A stretch of DNA of 64,000 bases from contig JAFMOC010000158.1 in NCBI GenBank assembly GCA_019802505.1, forward strand, positions 544,001-608,000, given 5' to 3'. Below, one piece after another: positions 45,335-57,423 of this stretch; position 1 is the stretch's first letter; every line of letters starts with the position of its first letter. Under the pieces are notes generated by a model, which saw only the letters and a program-made list of their open reading frames with translations, did not search any database and was not told where the DNA came from. This DNA is from Corydoras sp. C115. Taxonomy: Eukaryota > Chordata > Actinopteri > Siluriformes > Callichthyidae. A program made the translations under genes and the position numbers.

Positions 45335-45872
45335 CCCTGCAGTAGACGCAGGTGCTTTTATCCAAAGTGACTTACAAATATCCTAACTTAGTTTGGGGTT
45401 GGGCGGCACGGTGGCTTCGTGGTTGGCGCTAGGGATTCACGGTTCGAATCCCCATCTGGGTGGAGTTTCCATGTTCTCGCCGTGTCAGCATTCTCTGTTT
45501 TCCTCCCACAGTCCAAAAACATGGATCAAGTCAATTGAGTTCTCCAAATTGCCCCATATAGAGTATGTGTGCGTGTCTGTGTGAGTGAGTGAGTGTGTGC
45601 CCAGTGATAGATTGGCGTCCTGTCCAGCTCCCAAAATGTTCTCCCCTGGATGGGCATGGAGAACCCCCCCCACGACCCTAATATAGGATAAAGCGGAAGA
45701 TAATGGATGGATGGATAGTTTGGGGTTAGAATGCAGGGTTACAGCATTCCTGGAGCAATGAGGGTTAAGGGTCTTGGACCTTTTTTTTTGGTACCTTCAG
45801 TAAACCTGAGATTTGAACCCACAACATTCGGATTAATGGCCAACCAACCGAACCACTGAACTACCACACCTT
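45335..45872 (-). mobile_element. Second-family SINE split by a V-SINE
   Basis: The tail part (45335-45400) and the head part (45716-45872) are separated by the V-SINE at 45401 with a 12-bp TSD. Confidence 0.65.
45401..45715 (+). mobile_element. V-SINE inserted in a second-family SINE
   Basis: Head has a deletion between A and B boxes. TSD TAGTTTGGGGTT at 45389-45400 and 45716-45727. Confidence 0.9.
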
Positions 45873-46481
45873 TAAAAATGGCAAATCTCCTGATGGAGCT
45901 GCTTGGGCCTGATGGGCAACATCATTGCCATTCTTAACAAATTACCATCTGATATGTTACATTACATCAATGTTATTCTGTCTATTTCTAGTAATATAGA
46001 CAATCACCTGTCAACTGAGTCACACTAAGGCACCCATATTTAAAGAAAAATAAATCTGAATGTGGTCGCCCAGAATAAGAGCAATAATAAAAAGCATTAC
46101 TTTGCAATGCACACAGATCTGGATGGGACATCTGTGATGAGTTTGACATCTCTGCTGTTTTCTGCCCTCAGGTCACTCTGGGTTGAGTGCAGATACAGGA
46201 GGTGGCTGTCCAGACTGTCATCTCTCGCTTTATAAAAAAGGCTGTTTAAAAATATCTTTCCTTGCCTGTAAGTTTTGAGCAGTTTGAGCAGGGAGGAGGC
46301 TACTGATGCTGATCAGTGGGGCTTAAAATCAAACTTCTCTGCAAGAAATTGGTTTTCTTACTTTTATTGCTTTAAATGGACCAGTATAATGTAGTTATTC
46401 CATTTACAACTTTTACTCAATAGAACTTTCACACAAGAACCATATATGATTTTATCTGTTTAAAGTCATCCACTATGCTGC

Positions 46482-46488
<7 letters not shown>

Positions 46489-46553
<65 letters not shown>
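46489..46553. repeat. (TA)n microsatellite abutting a V-SINE tail
   Basis: TA tract ending directly at the CATT tail of the minus-strand V-SINE. Confidence 0.95.
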
Positions 46554-46554
<1 letters not shown>

Positions 46555-46889
46555 TTCATTATCTCCCACTTTATCCTCTATTAGGGTCGCGGTGGGGTAA
46601 CCCATGCCCATCCAGGGGAGAACGTCTCGGGCGCTGGGCAGATAGACCCAGGGCAGGGTGCCAATCCATCGCTGGGCACACACTCACTCACACAAACACA
46701 CTCTATATGGGGTAAGTTGGAGAACTCAATTGACTTCATCCATGTTTTTGGACTGTGGGAGGAAACCGGAGAACCCGGAGGAAACCCACGCGGACACGGG
46801 GAGAACATGGAAACTCCACCCAGATTGGGATTTGAACTGGGAATCCCTAGCGCTGAGAGGCGACCGTGCTAACCACTAAGCCACTGTGG
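46554..46889 (-). mobile_element. V-SINE next to a (TA)n tract
   Basis: Tail TTCATTCATT directly abuts (TA)n ending at 46551. Otherwise full length. Confidence 0.88.
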
Positions 46890-48136
46890 CTTTCTGAGTT
46901 CAAAATCAGATTCGCATGAATTATTTAAAAAAAATAATAATTTATACATTTTTTCCCCACTCACCCAGAACATGTCTGCAAATTATATTATGTGCACTTT
47001 GTAGTCATATTTATTTGTGAGAGATAAAAAGAGGGTTCATATAAAAATCTTAAATCAAAAGTTTATTTTTAACAGTATCTACATTAACACAGCATCATTT
47101 CTTTGTACTTAATTGTAACGTTGTTTTTATTTTTGCGGGTTTGGATTCATGTTGTAACATATAGATTTTTCTGAAGGTCGAGGTCTGGAGCCTAGTGATT
47201 TAGATATGCTATCAATGAGGAGCAGAATATGTGCTGACTTCTAGTAAATGCCCAAACTTTCTTTGAGTAATTCCTCTAAAGCTGTGTGAGCACAAAATAA
47301 ACCCTGGTTTCCCGGGAAAATCACACCAAAACATCTGCGAGGATTTTCCTAAATGATAAATGATGTGCCGTGTGCGTGTGAATGTGTGCTTTGGAGAGAT
47401 AGTGAGTATTACCGCATTTTTATTTCATCTCTTGGTGAAAGCTTGCAAGTGTTCATTTATTTAAATATTTTAACGTTTTTGAAAATTTATTCATGCTCTG
47501 TGGTGACTATGCAGGGGATGCTCTATTTTTCTAACCCGTTATGACTATATTTAGATCTTGGAGCTCTTGGTAATTGCAAGGGACCTGGTGGCATAAAAAA
47601 ACATGGCCTCAATTAACACAGTATGTGCCAACTAATAGAGAATGCCTTAGAGAAAGGCTTATTGGCCTCGCACTAAAACAGTCCCTGATGAGCCTGAGAT
47701 CCAAACATAGACAGGGTCTTCTGATTTTCATCATTTAAATGGCATTCAGTTTTGCTAAAGACAATTTGAACCTACTTTAACCTTATTGTTAAAACTTTAT
47801 TAACTAGAGAGTACATGTAGCATGGCCTATAAAATTTCAGGTTGCCTTAAAAATAGTAATTAATTGACTTATTTTGTACAAAGTACCTAATAGGTTGTTA
47901 ATAAGGGCATCAATTAAAACTAGAGGTGCAGGTGAATTTTTTTGTATTTAACTTTTACACAAGGCTTTATGTAGTTTTCATTAATGTTAATTAATAATAA
48001 TTTGTCAGGTCTTGTCCATCTTATATTAAAGACCTAGACTAATATATATACACATTTATTCCTGTACAAATCACTGAGTCACTGAGCACTAACGTTGATT
48101 CTACGTTCATTGTGTATTTTAACACATTTTTTGTTT

Positions 48137-48345
48137 TATATTTACATTACATTTGGTCATTTAGCAGACGCTTTTATCCAAAGCGACTTACAAGGTGAGC
48201 ACAGGGTTCATCACAACATCCCTGGAGCAATGAGGGTTAAGGGTCTTGCTCAAGGACCCACACTGGTTACTTCAGGGATCCTGGGATTTGAACTCCAACC
48301 TTCAGATTGATGGCCCAATTCCCTAACCACTGAGCTACCATGTTT
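48137..48345 (-). mobile_element. Second-family SINE, best copy
   Basis: In reverse: A-box-like TAGCTCAGTGGTTAGG, B-box-like GAGTTCAAATCCC, CCTCATTGCTCCAGGGATGT, then the GCTTTGGATAAAAGCGTCTG tail. Confidence 0.7.
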
Positions 48346-48510
48346 TGGGGTTAGAACGCAAGGTTACAGCATCCCTGGAACAACGAGGGTTAAGGGTCTG
48401 GCTCCAGGACCCATTTTGTTAACTTCAGTGAACCTGGGATTTGAACCCACAACCTTCTGATCTGCCAACCAACCTAACCGCTGAACTACCACACCCTTAA
48501 AAATTGCAGA
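48346..48510 (-). mobile_element. Second-family SINE, tail-less copy
   Basis: Repeats the head and middle of the 48137 copy, directly adjoining it, without the L2-type tail. This forms a tandem pair. Confidence 0.6.
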
Positions 48511-48714
48511 TCTCCTGATGGAGATGCTGGGGATTAAACACGGAACCTCTTACATGTGACCCATTACAATGCAGTTCTGCAATTACAGATGGGACAGATG
48601 AGTTCCTAGGTTCGATTCCAGGTTCTTTCATGTGTGCCCTTCCCTGTGCTTGTTTTTAGTTTGCTCCCACATTCATGGGATATATGGCATATATGCCAAT
48701 AGCTACTAAACTAA

Positions 48715-48990
48715 AGATACAAGGTTAAGATCAAGTAGTTTATTTAGATTTTTAGGTTTATTTAGTTTATTTAGATGCTTTTTAAAATCGTACATTATCA
48801 CTAAGCAGCTTTACAGTCTTATAAGCCTGAAAGCCCCAAAGAGCAAGCTGAAGCAACAGTGGCAAGAAAAATCTCTGTGAAGTTGTTTTCTTTAGGAATA
48901 ACCCTTGGCTCAGTAGGAGACTCATCCTCCTTGAGCGGCTGGGGGGCATCAACAGTATAGGACGGCCATGTACATATTATGTTGTGATCA
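48715..48990 (+). repeat. Interspersed repeat with AGCGCTTTTTATAACAG motif, copy 2
   Basis: Same order of motifs as copy 1 but more diverged (CAGCTTTACAGTCTTATAAG, CAGTGGCAAGAAAAATCT, ACTCATCCTCCTTGAGCGGC). Confidence 0.6.
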
Positions 48991-50084
48991 GGTATCGATA
49001 TATATCAATTGAAAAAACTAACAATTGGCGTTCATTAAGGGCATCCTTCAGAACTGCCAGTCCAATAGAAATCCAGGTTCCATCCAGTGTTCATGATGAA
49101 GCCATAGCCACTGGGGGATGTACAAATCAATGCGGTATAATGCTGATTCCAATCTGTATTAATAAAAGTGTCTGGAAGGGAATCGGAAAACTGTTTTAAA
49201 TCAAATATTCCAAATTTCCAACAGACTTTCACAATATTATGTGCATCTTTAAATTTCTCTAAAATGCTTCGGAAAGACTTTATCATTTTGACTCTTTGAT
49301 GACTTTGTCACGGACCTTCTATTAATACGAAAGATGTTCCTTTGAAAACAGCCTTCTCTTATTCTCTTATCTCTTTTATTTCCCACTGATTTCCAATAAT
49401 ATGTGCTTTTTCAGATTACATCTTATTGACAAAAACATGCTTTGTTAGAGTCATCCAGTGCCTGTCTTTGCATTCACTACAGCACAAATAATGTTACGCG
49501 CCTAAGGCTAACTAGAAATTGATTTCTACACACATTATAGTCACGGACCAGTGTCATATGATGGTTTAATTGTCCAAATCAAATTGATATTCTGAATTAA
49601 CTTCGATTACACAAAGTTTCCATTTAGACTTTATTGGGACTCGTTGATAATTAAACATCCAATTGTCTTGGATTGTCTAAAGTCAGTAAGGATTTGTGGT
49701 ACATATACTCTTTCAGTCTTCTGTTAATAGGGAGAATATTGCAATGCAACTTGTACTTGGTTGACAAATGCTGTCAGTGTATCATATCACCAGAACATCA
49801 CTGCCTATGCACTTTCACCACCACCATCTGCCAGTTAATATGAAAACCTCAGTCCACTGATTGACGGCAGATGTATATTTGTCTACTGCAGTAAGGAACA
49901 TGTCTAGTTTCTGATCGGCAGCAGTTTTAAAACACATCTGTGTGGGTCAGTTGTCTTGTGGGTCAGCATCTGTTCAATTCAGACAGTTATTTTCTAAATG
50001 GTCAAGGACTTTCTTTTGGCAATTCACTTAAGTAAGTAATATTCAAACAATAATAAAATATTTACAAAAAAAAAAGTTTGAAAT
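48991..50084. other. No gene recognised
   Basis: Unique-looking. Nothing identified. Confidence 0.5.
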
Positions 50085-50428
50085 GATCCATCCATCCATC
50101 CATTATCTTCCCCTTTATCCTAAATTAGGGTCGGGGGGGTTCCCCATGCCCATCCAGGGGAGAACGTTTCGGGCGCTGGGCAGATACACCCAGGACAGGA
50201 CACCAATCCATCACTGGGCACACACTCACTCAGACACGCACACATACGCACTCATTATGGGGCAATTTGGAGAACTCAATGTACCGGTACTTGAGCCATG
50301 TTTTTGGATTGTGGGAGGAAACCGGAGAACCCGGTGGAAACCCACACGGACATGAGGAGAACATGGAAACTCCAACCAGATGGGGATTCGAACAGGGAAT
50401 CCCTATCCCACTAAGCCACCATGCCGCC
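50085..50428 (-). mobile_element. V-SINE, near full length
   Basis: CCATCC tail, body, truncated head (the GCGCTGAGAGG segment is lost). Followed by a 113-bp sequence that is repeated after the copy at 51060. Confidence 0.87.
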
Positions 50429-50541
50429 TGTTTGGAATAATCATAATCAGCATGTTCTGTTGACACTCATGTAATCATGTTAAAGGGAGACGTCTAGATA
50501 AAAGTAAGCAAGTGTATTAGGACCCCCCGAGAGATCTGAAC
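50429..50541 (+). repeat. Duplicated 113-bp spacer, copy 1
   Basis: Matches 51408-51520 with about eight differences. Both copies follow a minus-strand V-SINE. Confidence 0.88.
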
Positions 50542-51059
50542 TTTGCACAAGAAGCATGCACATTGAATGCTGTATGATGAAATCAGGAGTGACGTATGTG
50601 AGGTTGGTGCAGGATATTTATAAGAACAGTGTGCCAGCAGTGAGATGCTGTAAGAAAGTCAGGCAGGTTTAAAATGGAGGTGGAGAAAAATAAAGGGTCA
50701 GCCTCCAATTTTTTCTTGTCTGTGATGTGATGGTCTTGGACAGGCTGACGGACGAGGTTAGGAAGGAGTCTCTGTGCAGATGAGGCTGTGGTCCGAGGTG
50801 AGAGTATTCAGGTTGATGAAGTGGTATGAATTAGAGAGCAGTGGATCAAAGGTTAGGAGTAAAACAAAGTACATGAGCATGAATGAGAGGAGGGAGGGTG
50901 AAAAGTTTTAATCGCAAAAGGTTGCGTTAAAGGTTGAGGGTTAAATATCCGAGGTTAAGTATATGAAGCAATAGAGAATGTAGTGGGTTAAAAGCTGGGT
51001 GGACCTTTCCTTTCCTCTTAGAACTTGGCTCCTTGGCTATGTTAAGGTCAGCTCTATTG

Positions 51060-51407
51060 CATCCATACATCCATTAACTTCTGCTTTATCCTCTACTAGG
51101 GTCACGGGGGGTTCCCTATGCCCATCTAGGGGAGAACGTTTTGGGTGCTGGGCAGATACACCCAGGACAGGGTGCCAATCTATCGCTGGACACACACACA
51201 CTCACACAGACACACTCTATATGGGGCAATTTGGAAAATTCAATTGACTTGATGCATGTTTTTGGACTGTGGAGGAAAGCGGAGAACCCGGAGGAAACCC
51301 ACGCGGACACGGCGAGAACATGGAAACTCCACCCAGATTGGGATTGGAACCGGGAATCCCTAGCGCTGAGAGGAGAACATGCTAACCACTAAGCAACCAT
51401 GCCGCCC
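51060..51407 (-). mobile_element. V-SINE, full length
   Basis: Followed by a near-identical copy of the 113-bp sequence found after the 50085 element. Confidence 0.88.
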
Positions 51408-51520
51408 GTTTGGAATAATCGTAATCAGCACATTCTGTTGACACTCATGGAATCATTTTAAAGGGAGAAGTCTAGATAAAAGTAAGCAAGTGTATTAGGA
51501 CCCCCTGAGAGATCTGAACT
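51408..51520 (+). repeat. Duplicated 113-bp spacer, copy 2
   Basis: See 50429-50541. This copy ends abruptly at a V-SINE fragment after GATCTGAACT. Confidence 0.88.
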
Positions 51521-51712
51521 CTATATGGGGCAATTTGGAGAATTCTATTGACTTGATCCATGTTTTTGGACTGTGGGAGGAAACCGGAGAACCCGGAGGA
51601 AACCCACGCGGACACGGGGAGAACATGGAAACTCCACCCAGATGGGGATTCGAACCGGGAACCCCTAGCGCTGAGAGGCGAACGTGCTAACCACCAAGCC
51701 ACCGTGCCGCCC
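51521..51712 (-). mobile_element. V-SINE head half
   Basis: Begins CTATATGGGGCAATTTGG and runs to GTGCCGCC. The 3' half is missing; it joins directly to the repeated 113-bp sequence. Confidence 0.85.
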
Positions 51713-51762
51713 TTGGTGGAAAAATGTTTGAATAATTTAAAGATTATTGCAATACGGCTGAG

Positions 51763-52108
51763 GGCGGCACGGTGGCTTATTGGTTAGCACCTTCGCCTCT
51801 CAGCACTAGGGATGTTCAAATGTTCAAATCCCTAGTTTCCATGTTCTCCCCGTGTCTGTGTGGGTTTCCTCCGGGTTCTCCGGTTTCCTCCCACAGTCCA
51901 AAAACATGGATCAAGTCAATTGAATTCTCAAAATTGCCCCATATAGAGTGTGTCTGTGTGAGGGAGTATGTGCCCAGCGATGGATTGGCGTCCTGTCCTG
52001 GGTCTATCTGCCCAGCGCCCGAAACGTTCTCCCCTGGATGGGCATGGGGAACCCCACCGCGACCCTAATAGAGGATAAAGCGGGAGATAATGAATGAATG
52101 AATGAATT
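51763..52108 (+). mobile_element. V-SINE, full length, damaged head
   Basis: The B-box region is rearranged (TGTTCAAATGTTCAAATCC). Long (GAAT)n tail. Confidence 0.88.
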
Positions 52109-53127
52109 TTTCTACCATTCCATTCACTTGAGGTCTCATACTTGCATTAAACTGATATTTATGGGGCAAGTCTAATAAGGCTAATAAGTATGAGTGAATC
52201 AAGACTGCAGAAAAAATCTCTCAAACCCATAGTGCATCATGGTATAAACTCTTCAAACCTCTACTGAAAGTCTTCTCGTTGCTTTAACTTTTTGCGGTCC
52301 ATTTTTCATCCCTCTGCTTACCTCCTGAAGGTAGAGCTCACTGCAGGTGTGTATGTGGGTGTGCAGTGTGACAGGTCAAAGAACAGACGTGAACATTGTC
52401 GGAGGTGAGCAGTACATGGATGAATGCTAGTTCTCTCAACAGGCCTTTAATTGGTTAGTAAGAGCACACCTGAGCCTTTTGGGTGTCAAGCATGGAAGTC
52501 TCCAAAAAATCTTTGGCACAAAAAAGGTATTTGGATGCAGCTGTCCATGTGCATTTATTCTAGTGCATGCCTAAAAAAAATTGTAATGATATGAAAATGA
52601 TGTGGAAAAAATTGCAAAATAATACAGGAAATAGTGTAATAACACATGATGGGGATAACTATCAACATGGAGGAAGAAAAGCCTGGAGGCAGAGATATAC
52701 AAGAAAAACAGGGGGCATGCAATACAGGGTAAGTAAAGGTGTGACCAGTTCAAATGCCACAAGCAGTTCTGCTTATCTATAAAATATTTACCAGTGCCTT
52801 TGGAATGCTGCAGCTTTTTTAGCCGCTGGTGGGATGATGATGATTTGAATGAACTAACAGTAGACCAAGTCCAGGCTCCTGACGTTTTAATGAGGGTAAA
52901 ATGAGCAATATAATAAACTGATTTAAAATGGGATTCTGTGGCCTGAAGTGACCGTCCTAATATAATCTGCAGCTTCATAAATTCCTATGCTTATTAAGAT
53001 TAATCTTACAGCTTCCACCTCTTTAGGTTTAATCATTCGCTCCCAGCTTTAGGAACTTGTGAAGACACTGACAGAAGAATGTGCAAAAAATAAATAAATA
53101 AATAAATATAAAATAAAAATAAATAAA
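52109..53127. other. No gene recognised
   Basis: A 135-codon minus-strand frame (52571-52978) is low in recognisable motifs and probably chance. Ends in an AAATA-rich stretch. Confidence 0.5.
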
Positions 53128-53130
53128 TAA

Positions 53131-53220
<90 letters not shown>
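53128..53220. repeat. (TA)n microsatellite
   Basis: Follows an AAATA-rich stretch and ends at a V-SINE tail. Confidence 0.95.
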
Positions 53221-53224
<4 letters not shown>

Positions 53225-53341
53225 TTCATTATCTCCCGCTTTATCCTCTATTAGGGTCGCGGTAGGGTTCCCCATGCCCATCCAGGGGAGAACATCTCGG
53301 GCGCTGGGCAGATAGACCCAGGACAGGGCGCCAATCCATCG

Positions 53342-53345
<4 letters not shown>
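53221..53345 (-). mobile_element. V-SINE 3' fragment embedded in TA repeats
   Basis: 125 bp of tail and 3' body ending at CCATCGCTG, with long (TA)n on both sides. Confidence 0.85.

Positions 53346-53419
<74 letters not shown>
53346..53419. repeat. (TA)n microsatellite between two V-SINE pieces
   Basis: Lies between the truncated V-SINE ending at 53345 and the next V-SINE tail. Confidence 0.95.
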
Positions 53420-53421
<2 letters not shown>

Positions 53422-53733
53422 ATCCATCCACTTCCGCTTTATCCTCTATTAGGGTCGCGGGGGGTTCCCCATGCCCATCCAGGGGAGAGCGTTTCGGGCA
53501 CAGGGCAGATACACCCAGGACAGGGTGCCAATCTCTACTATATGGGGCAATTTGGAGAACTCAATTGACTTGATCCATGTTTTTGGACTGTGAGAGGAAA
53601 CCGGAGAACCCGGAGGAAACCCACACGGACACGGGGAGAACATGGAAACTCCACCCAGATGGGGATTCGAACTGGGAATCCCTAGCGCTGAGAGGCGAAT
53701 GTGCTAACCACTAAGCCACCCCCATATATAAGC
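53420..53733 (-). mobile_element. V-SINE with small deletions, next to TA repeats
   Basis: The tail abuts (TA)n on its left and the head end abuts TA-rich sequence on its right. The CGCTGGGCACACACTC segment is lost. Confidence 0.85.

Positions 53734-53823
<90 letters not shown>
53734..53823. repeat. (TA)n(TG)n microsatellite
   Basis: TA tract then about 14 TG units, running straight into a V-SINE fragment. Confidence 0.95.
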
Positions 53824-53825
<2 letters not shown>

Positions 53826-53935
53826 CGCCAATCTATTGCTGGATACACTCACTCACAATATGGGGCAATTAAATTATTATATCAATTTACCTTGAATCCA
53901 TGTTTTTAGGCTGCGGGAGGAAACTGTAGGACCCA
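53824..53935 (-). mobile_element. V-SINE fragment, diverged
   Basis: GGCGCCAATCTATTGCTGG through to CTGCGGGAGGAAAC. It follows the (TG)n tract directly. Confidence 0.7.
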
Positions 53936-55940
53936 AAGCTTTTCAGATTCACATTCGAAATTTGTTAGATTAAGGTCATTAGTTCATTAGTCTATATAAT
54001 TATAGCTGTTTTCTCACAATGCAAATCTATAATTTCAAAGTGAACTCATGTACGTTTCGTTGGTTATAGTTAGTGTTATATTAGTAGTTTTTGCGAAGTT
54101 TTGTGTACGTCCTGTAAATAATCTCTCTGCTTCTCAGAGAACGGGCTCAGGGGCTTTTAGAATAACATCCTGGCTGGATTGAAGCTCAGTTAGTCCAAAA
54201 ACATCCACAATTTTGTCCATCGGAATTAACTGTTTCAAAATACTTCTTTGCACTTTTCAAAAACTTGAACGTTGAAAGAAATAAAGAAGAATCGGAATTT
54301 GAAGGCTCTGAAATTCCTACACTGGTTGTCAACAACAATAAGTTCTTCAAAACAGAATGATTTCAAAGGAAAAAAAAAAAAAAAAAAAAAACTATCCATC
54401 CTTTTGGATCCAATTTATTTAAAATGTGATGAAGAGACATGTCTGCATCAGTTGCAACGTATTGATTTTCTGAAATGCATAGCCATTTTGATCTGTACGA
54501 ATAAACAGTAGAACAAAGGAAGAGTAAAATAGTGGAGGGGTGAGTGGCTGTGGATGACACACGGATCAATTCTCATTTTGGACCTTTCCCCATTCCATTT
54601 CCTCTAGATTACAGGAACTGATGGCTCCTTCCTCCATGATTGTGACCTCTTGATGCAAAGATCACATGAGTACTGTTGTCATAGTAACAGGTATCGGTCT
54701 TTTCAAAAGAGAGGTCACTACTGATCTACCAAACATCTTAAATATTGCACATATACTGTATATATATACCCAGCATATATACAAAAGACAAAAAATAAAT
54801 AGATTACGTTGTCAACTACTAAATAAATAATTCGGTCTTAAAAATTTGGGAATTTCTGATATGACATTTGATTTGATGCAATTTTGTTCTTAGAAATTTA
54901 TAATACAAATATTTAAAGTGCAGCACTGGGAACTTGATGTTATATACTGTACCTGTGCCAATTGGTGCACTGATGCACCCTATTCCTATTTTTGTTGGTA
55001 ACAGTCTAGAATATGTTTTTCATCTTTGGCAGATGGATTCTTACATCTGAAAAATAGACTTGTCTGACTATAATCACCTTCACAAATGACTTTGGGTTCA
55101 GAAAACGTGTCAGTGGTTCAGCACAAAATTTGAATAGTGTCTTTAGAAAAAATACAGCTTCAGGGGGTATTGCTTGAAGCAGCAGCAGAGTGTTTTAAGT
55201 AAGTCATTTTCTAATATACACCCAAGTCATTAGGCTCGGTCCATCAAGTCCATCATGTAGCATGATGATTTCTCAGAAAAATAAACCAAGGGAAGCTCAA
55301 TGCTTATAGACATTCAGCAGGACATGTTTTTTTTATAGTCTTATCTTGACGACCAGTGCTAATGCGATTGTTTTTGGTTATCCGTTGGCTCTGTCCCAAC
55401 TAATTTTGTATATGTTGCAAGCATTAGTTTTTAAGTTTTTAAATCTTAGAAATATAAATCTAAAAATCATTATTTTATTGCAACAACTTGACTGCAAACA
55501 TTAGTTGGTGTAATATTAAACATGGAGAGTTCTGAGCTGAAAAAATTATATTTGGATTATTTTTGATACAATTGCCCTACTGCCCAGTGATTATTGATCG
55601 TAACACAATTAAATTTAAAATCTGTTACTGGCAGCAGCTAAAACATTTTTTAGATGGCAGCATTTTTTTGTTCAGTGACCATTTTTGCAGCAGTTACCTT
55701 TAAGATTTGCTCGTTTCAAATTTTCTTGCAGAATACTGAATTGGCGACAATTTATACACCTCGCCAGCAAGAAAAAGAAGAAAAAAATCATTGCTTTTAT
55801 AAAAATGAAGAATAATTCAAAATAGTTGATTTTTGTAGGGATAATGATGTAAAATGTTTGGCAATCGCTGTAAACTTTGCTGCACCTGCAAATAAATCAC
55901 AAATTTACAAAAAGAGTTATAAGGCTGTGAACCACCATCA
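53936..55940. other. No gene recognised
   Basis: AT-rich; poly-A at 54369-54391. Nothing identified. Confidence 0.5.
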
Positions 55941-55949
55941 CCCATCAAA

Positions 55950-56290
55950 CTTTATACATCCATCCTTTATCTTCCGCTTTATCCTCTATTAGGGTCACAG
56001 GGGGGTTCCCCATGTCCATCCAGGGGAGAACATTTCGGGTGCTGGGCAGATACACCCAGGACAGGGCGCCAATCTATCGCTGGGCACACACTCACTCATA
56101 CAGACACACTCTATATGGGGCAATTTGGAGAACTCAATTGACCTTGATCCATGTTTTTTGGACTGTGGGAGGAAACCGGAGAACTCAGAGGAAACCCATG
56201 CGGACACAGGGAGAACATGGAAACTCCACTCAGATGGGGATTAGAACCGGGAATACCTAGAGCTGAGAGGCAAACATGCCACCATGCCCC
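55950..56290 (-). mobile_element. V-SINE, near full length
   Basis: Possible TSD CCCATCAAA at 55941-55949 and 56291-56299. Head has a short deletion. Confidence 0.87.
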
Positions 56291-56299
56291 CCCATCAAA

Positions 56300-57423
56300 A
56301 AAAACTAAAACAAAAAAAAAAAAACATTGGAACAAAACATGTTAATCATCTAATCATGATTTCCAGTTTGGTAAACCTGGGGTCCTGCCAAAACAAATTT
56401 GCATAACATACTAAAAAGATTTCCCTTTTTTGCCTTATACAACATATACACATTCAACTAGACACAAATTACCACACAAACCTTCCAATATCTATATATT
56501 AATATTAATAGTTTGAAAAAATGTAGTGGCAAGCAAGCAAGCTTATTTATATGATGATCATCTCTATGGGGATCAGTCAGTCTATAAAAGTCTTAACTTT
56601 TTGCCAACAAGCACTCTAAGATCAACAAGGTCAACTCCTTATAACTACTCTTAAATCTTTAATGTTTGTAAACACAAACCCCACATACAAGGAACTAATT
56701 CCACTTCAGAGTATATTTTAGCACTAACCATGTTTCAGGTTTCATCACCAACACAAAGTGTCTTGCCACAAGAAAATAGAAACATGTGGACTACATAGCT
56801 TGTTTGTTTCCAAAAAAGTTTAAGTCATGGCTCAATTTAAAAGACAAACAAGATTTTCAAGGCAAGAATATCTGTATTGCCCTATAACCCAGAGGACCCC
56901 AACCCGGAGCAAGCAAGCATCATTTAAAAAAACAAAAACAACAAATCAATGAAAAGCCAATCCACCAACAACTGCAGCAAATAAAATAAAATTGCTCAAA
57001 ACGAGCACACCAAGTCAGACCCACACACACAGCATTGTCATTTTTAATAGACAGCCTTATTACTACTTATTATTTATTATTAAGCTTAAAAAGAAATCAG
57101 GAACAGATGTTGGCTTACATTTTGGCAAACCTGACCACTGAGTCATTTGCTTTGTAATAAGCACGTTCTGTGGCTGCAGCCTGTTCAGGTTTGGAATCCA
57201 AGTCTATTCCTATAAATTCATATTTCAGCTTTTGTAATCACCCACCTGTATCCAATTATTGGCTCATTCACCGTTGCCCCTGCTGTGTGATATGTTATTG
57301 TTGTCCCATCATTATAAAAATGACCATGTGTCAAAGTGTTGATTGGCTCACAAAGCTTAGCATAGCCGTTTGCTGTAGGATGTAATGGAACGTTGTTTCA
57401 AGAAAAAAATAAAATTAAAAATA
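56300..57423. other. No gene recognised
   Basis: AT-rich interval between a V-SINE and MITE copy 3. Nothing identified. Confidence 0.5.

Larger units (their letters stand above)
45873..48136. other. No gene recognised outside the V-SINE at 46554
   Basis: AT-rich unique-looking sequence on both sides of the (TA)n and V-SINE. No exon-like feature. Confidence 0.5.

Noticed and set aside
53029..53431. Open frames made of alternating Ile-Tyr, and similar Cys-Val runs elsewhere
   Set aside because: These are translations of (TA)n and (CA)n microsatellites.
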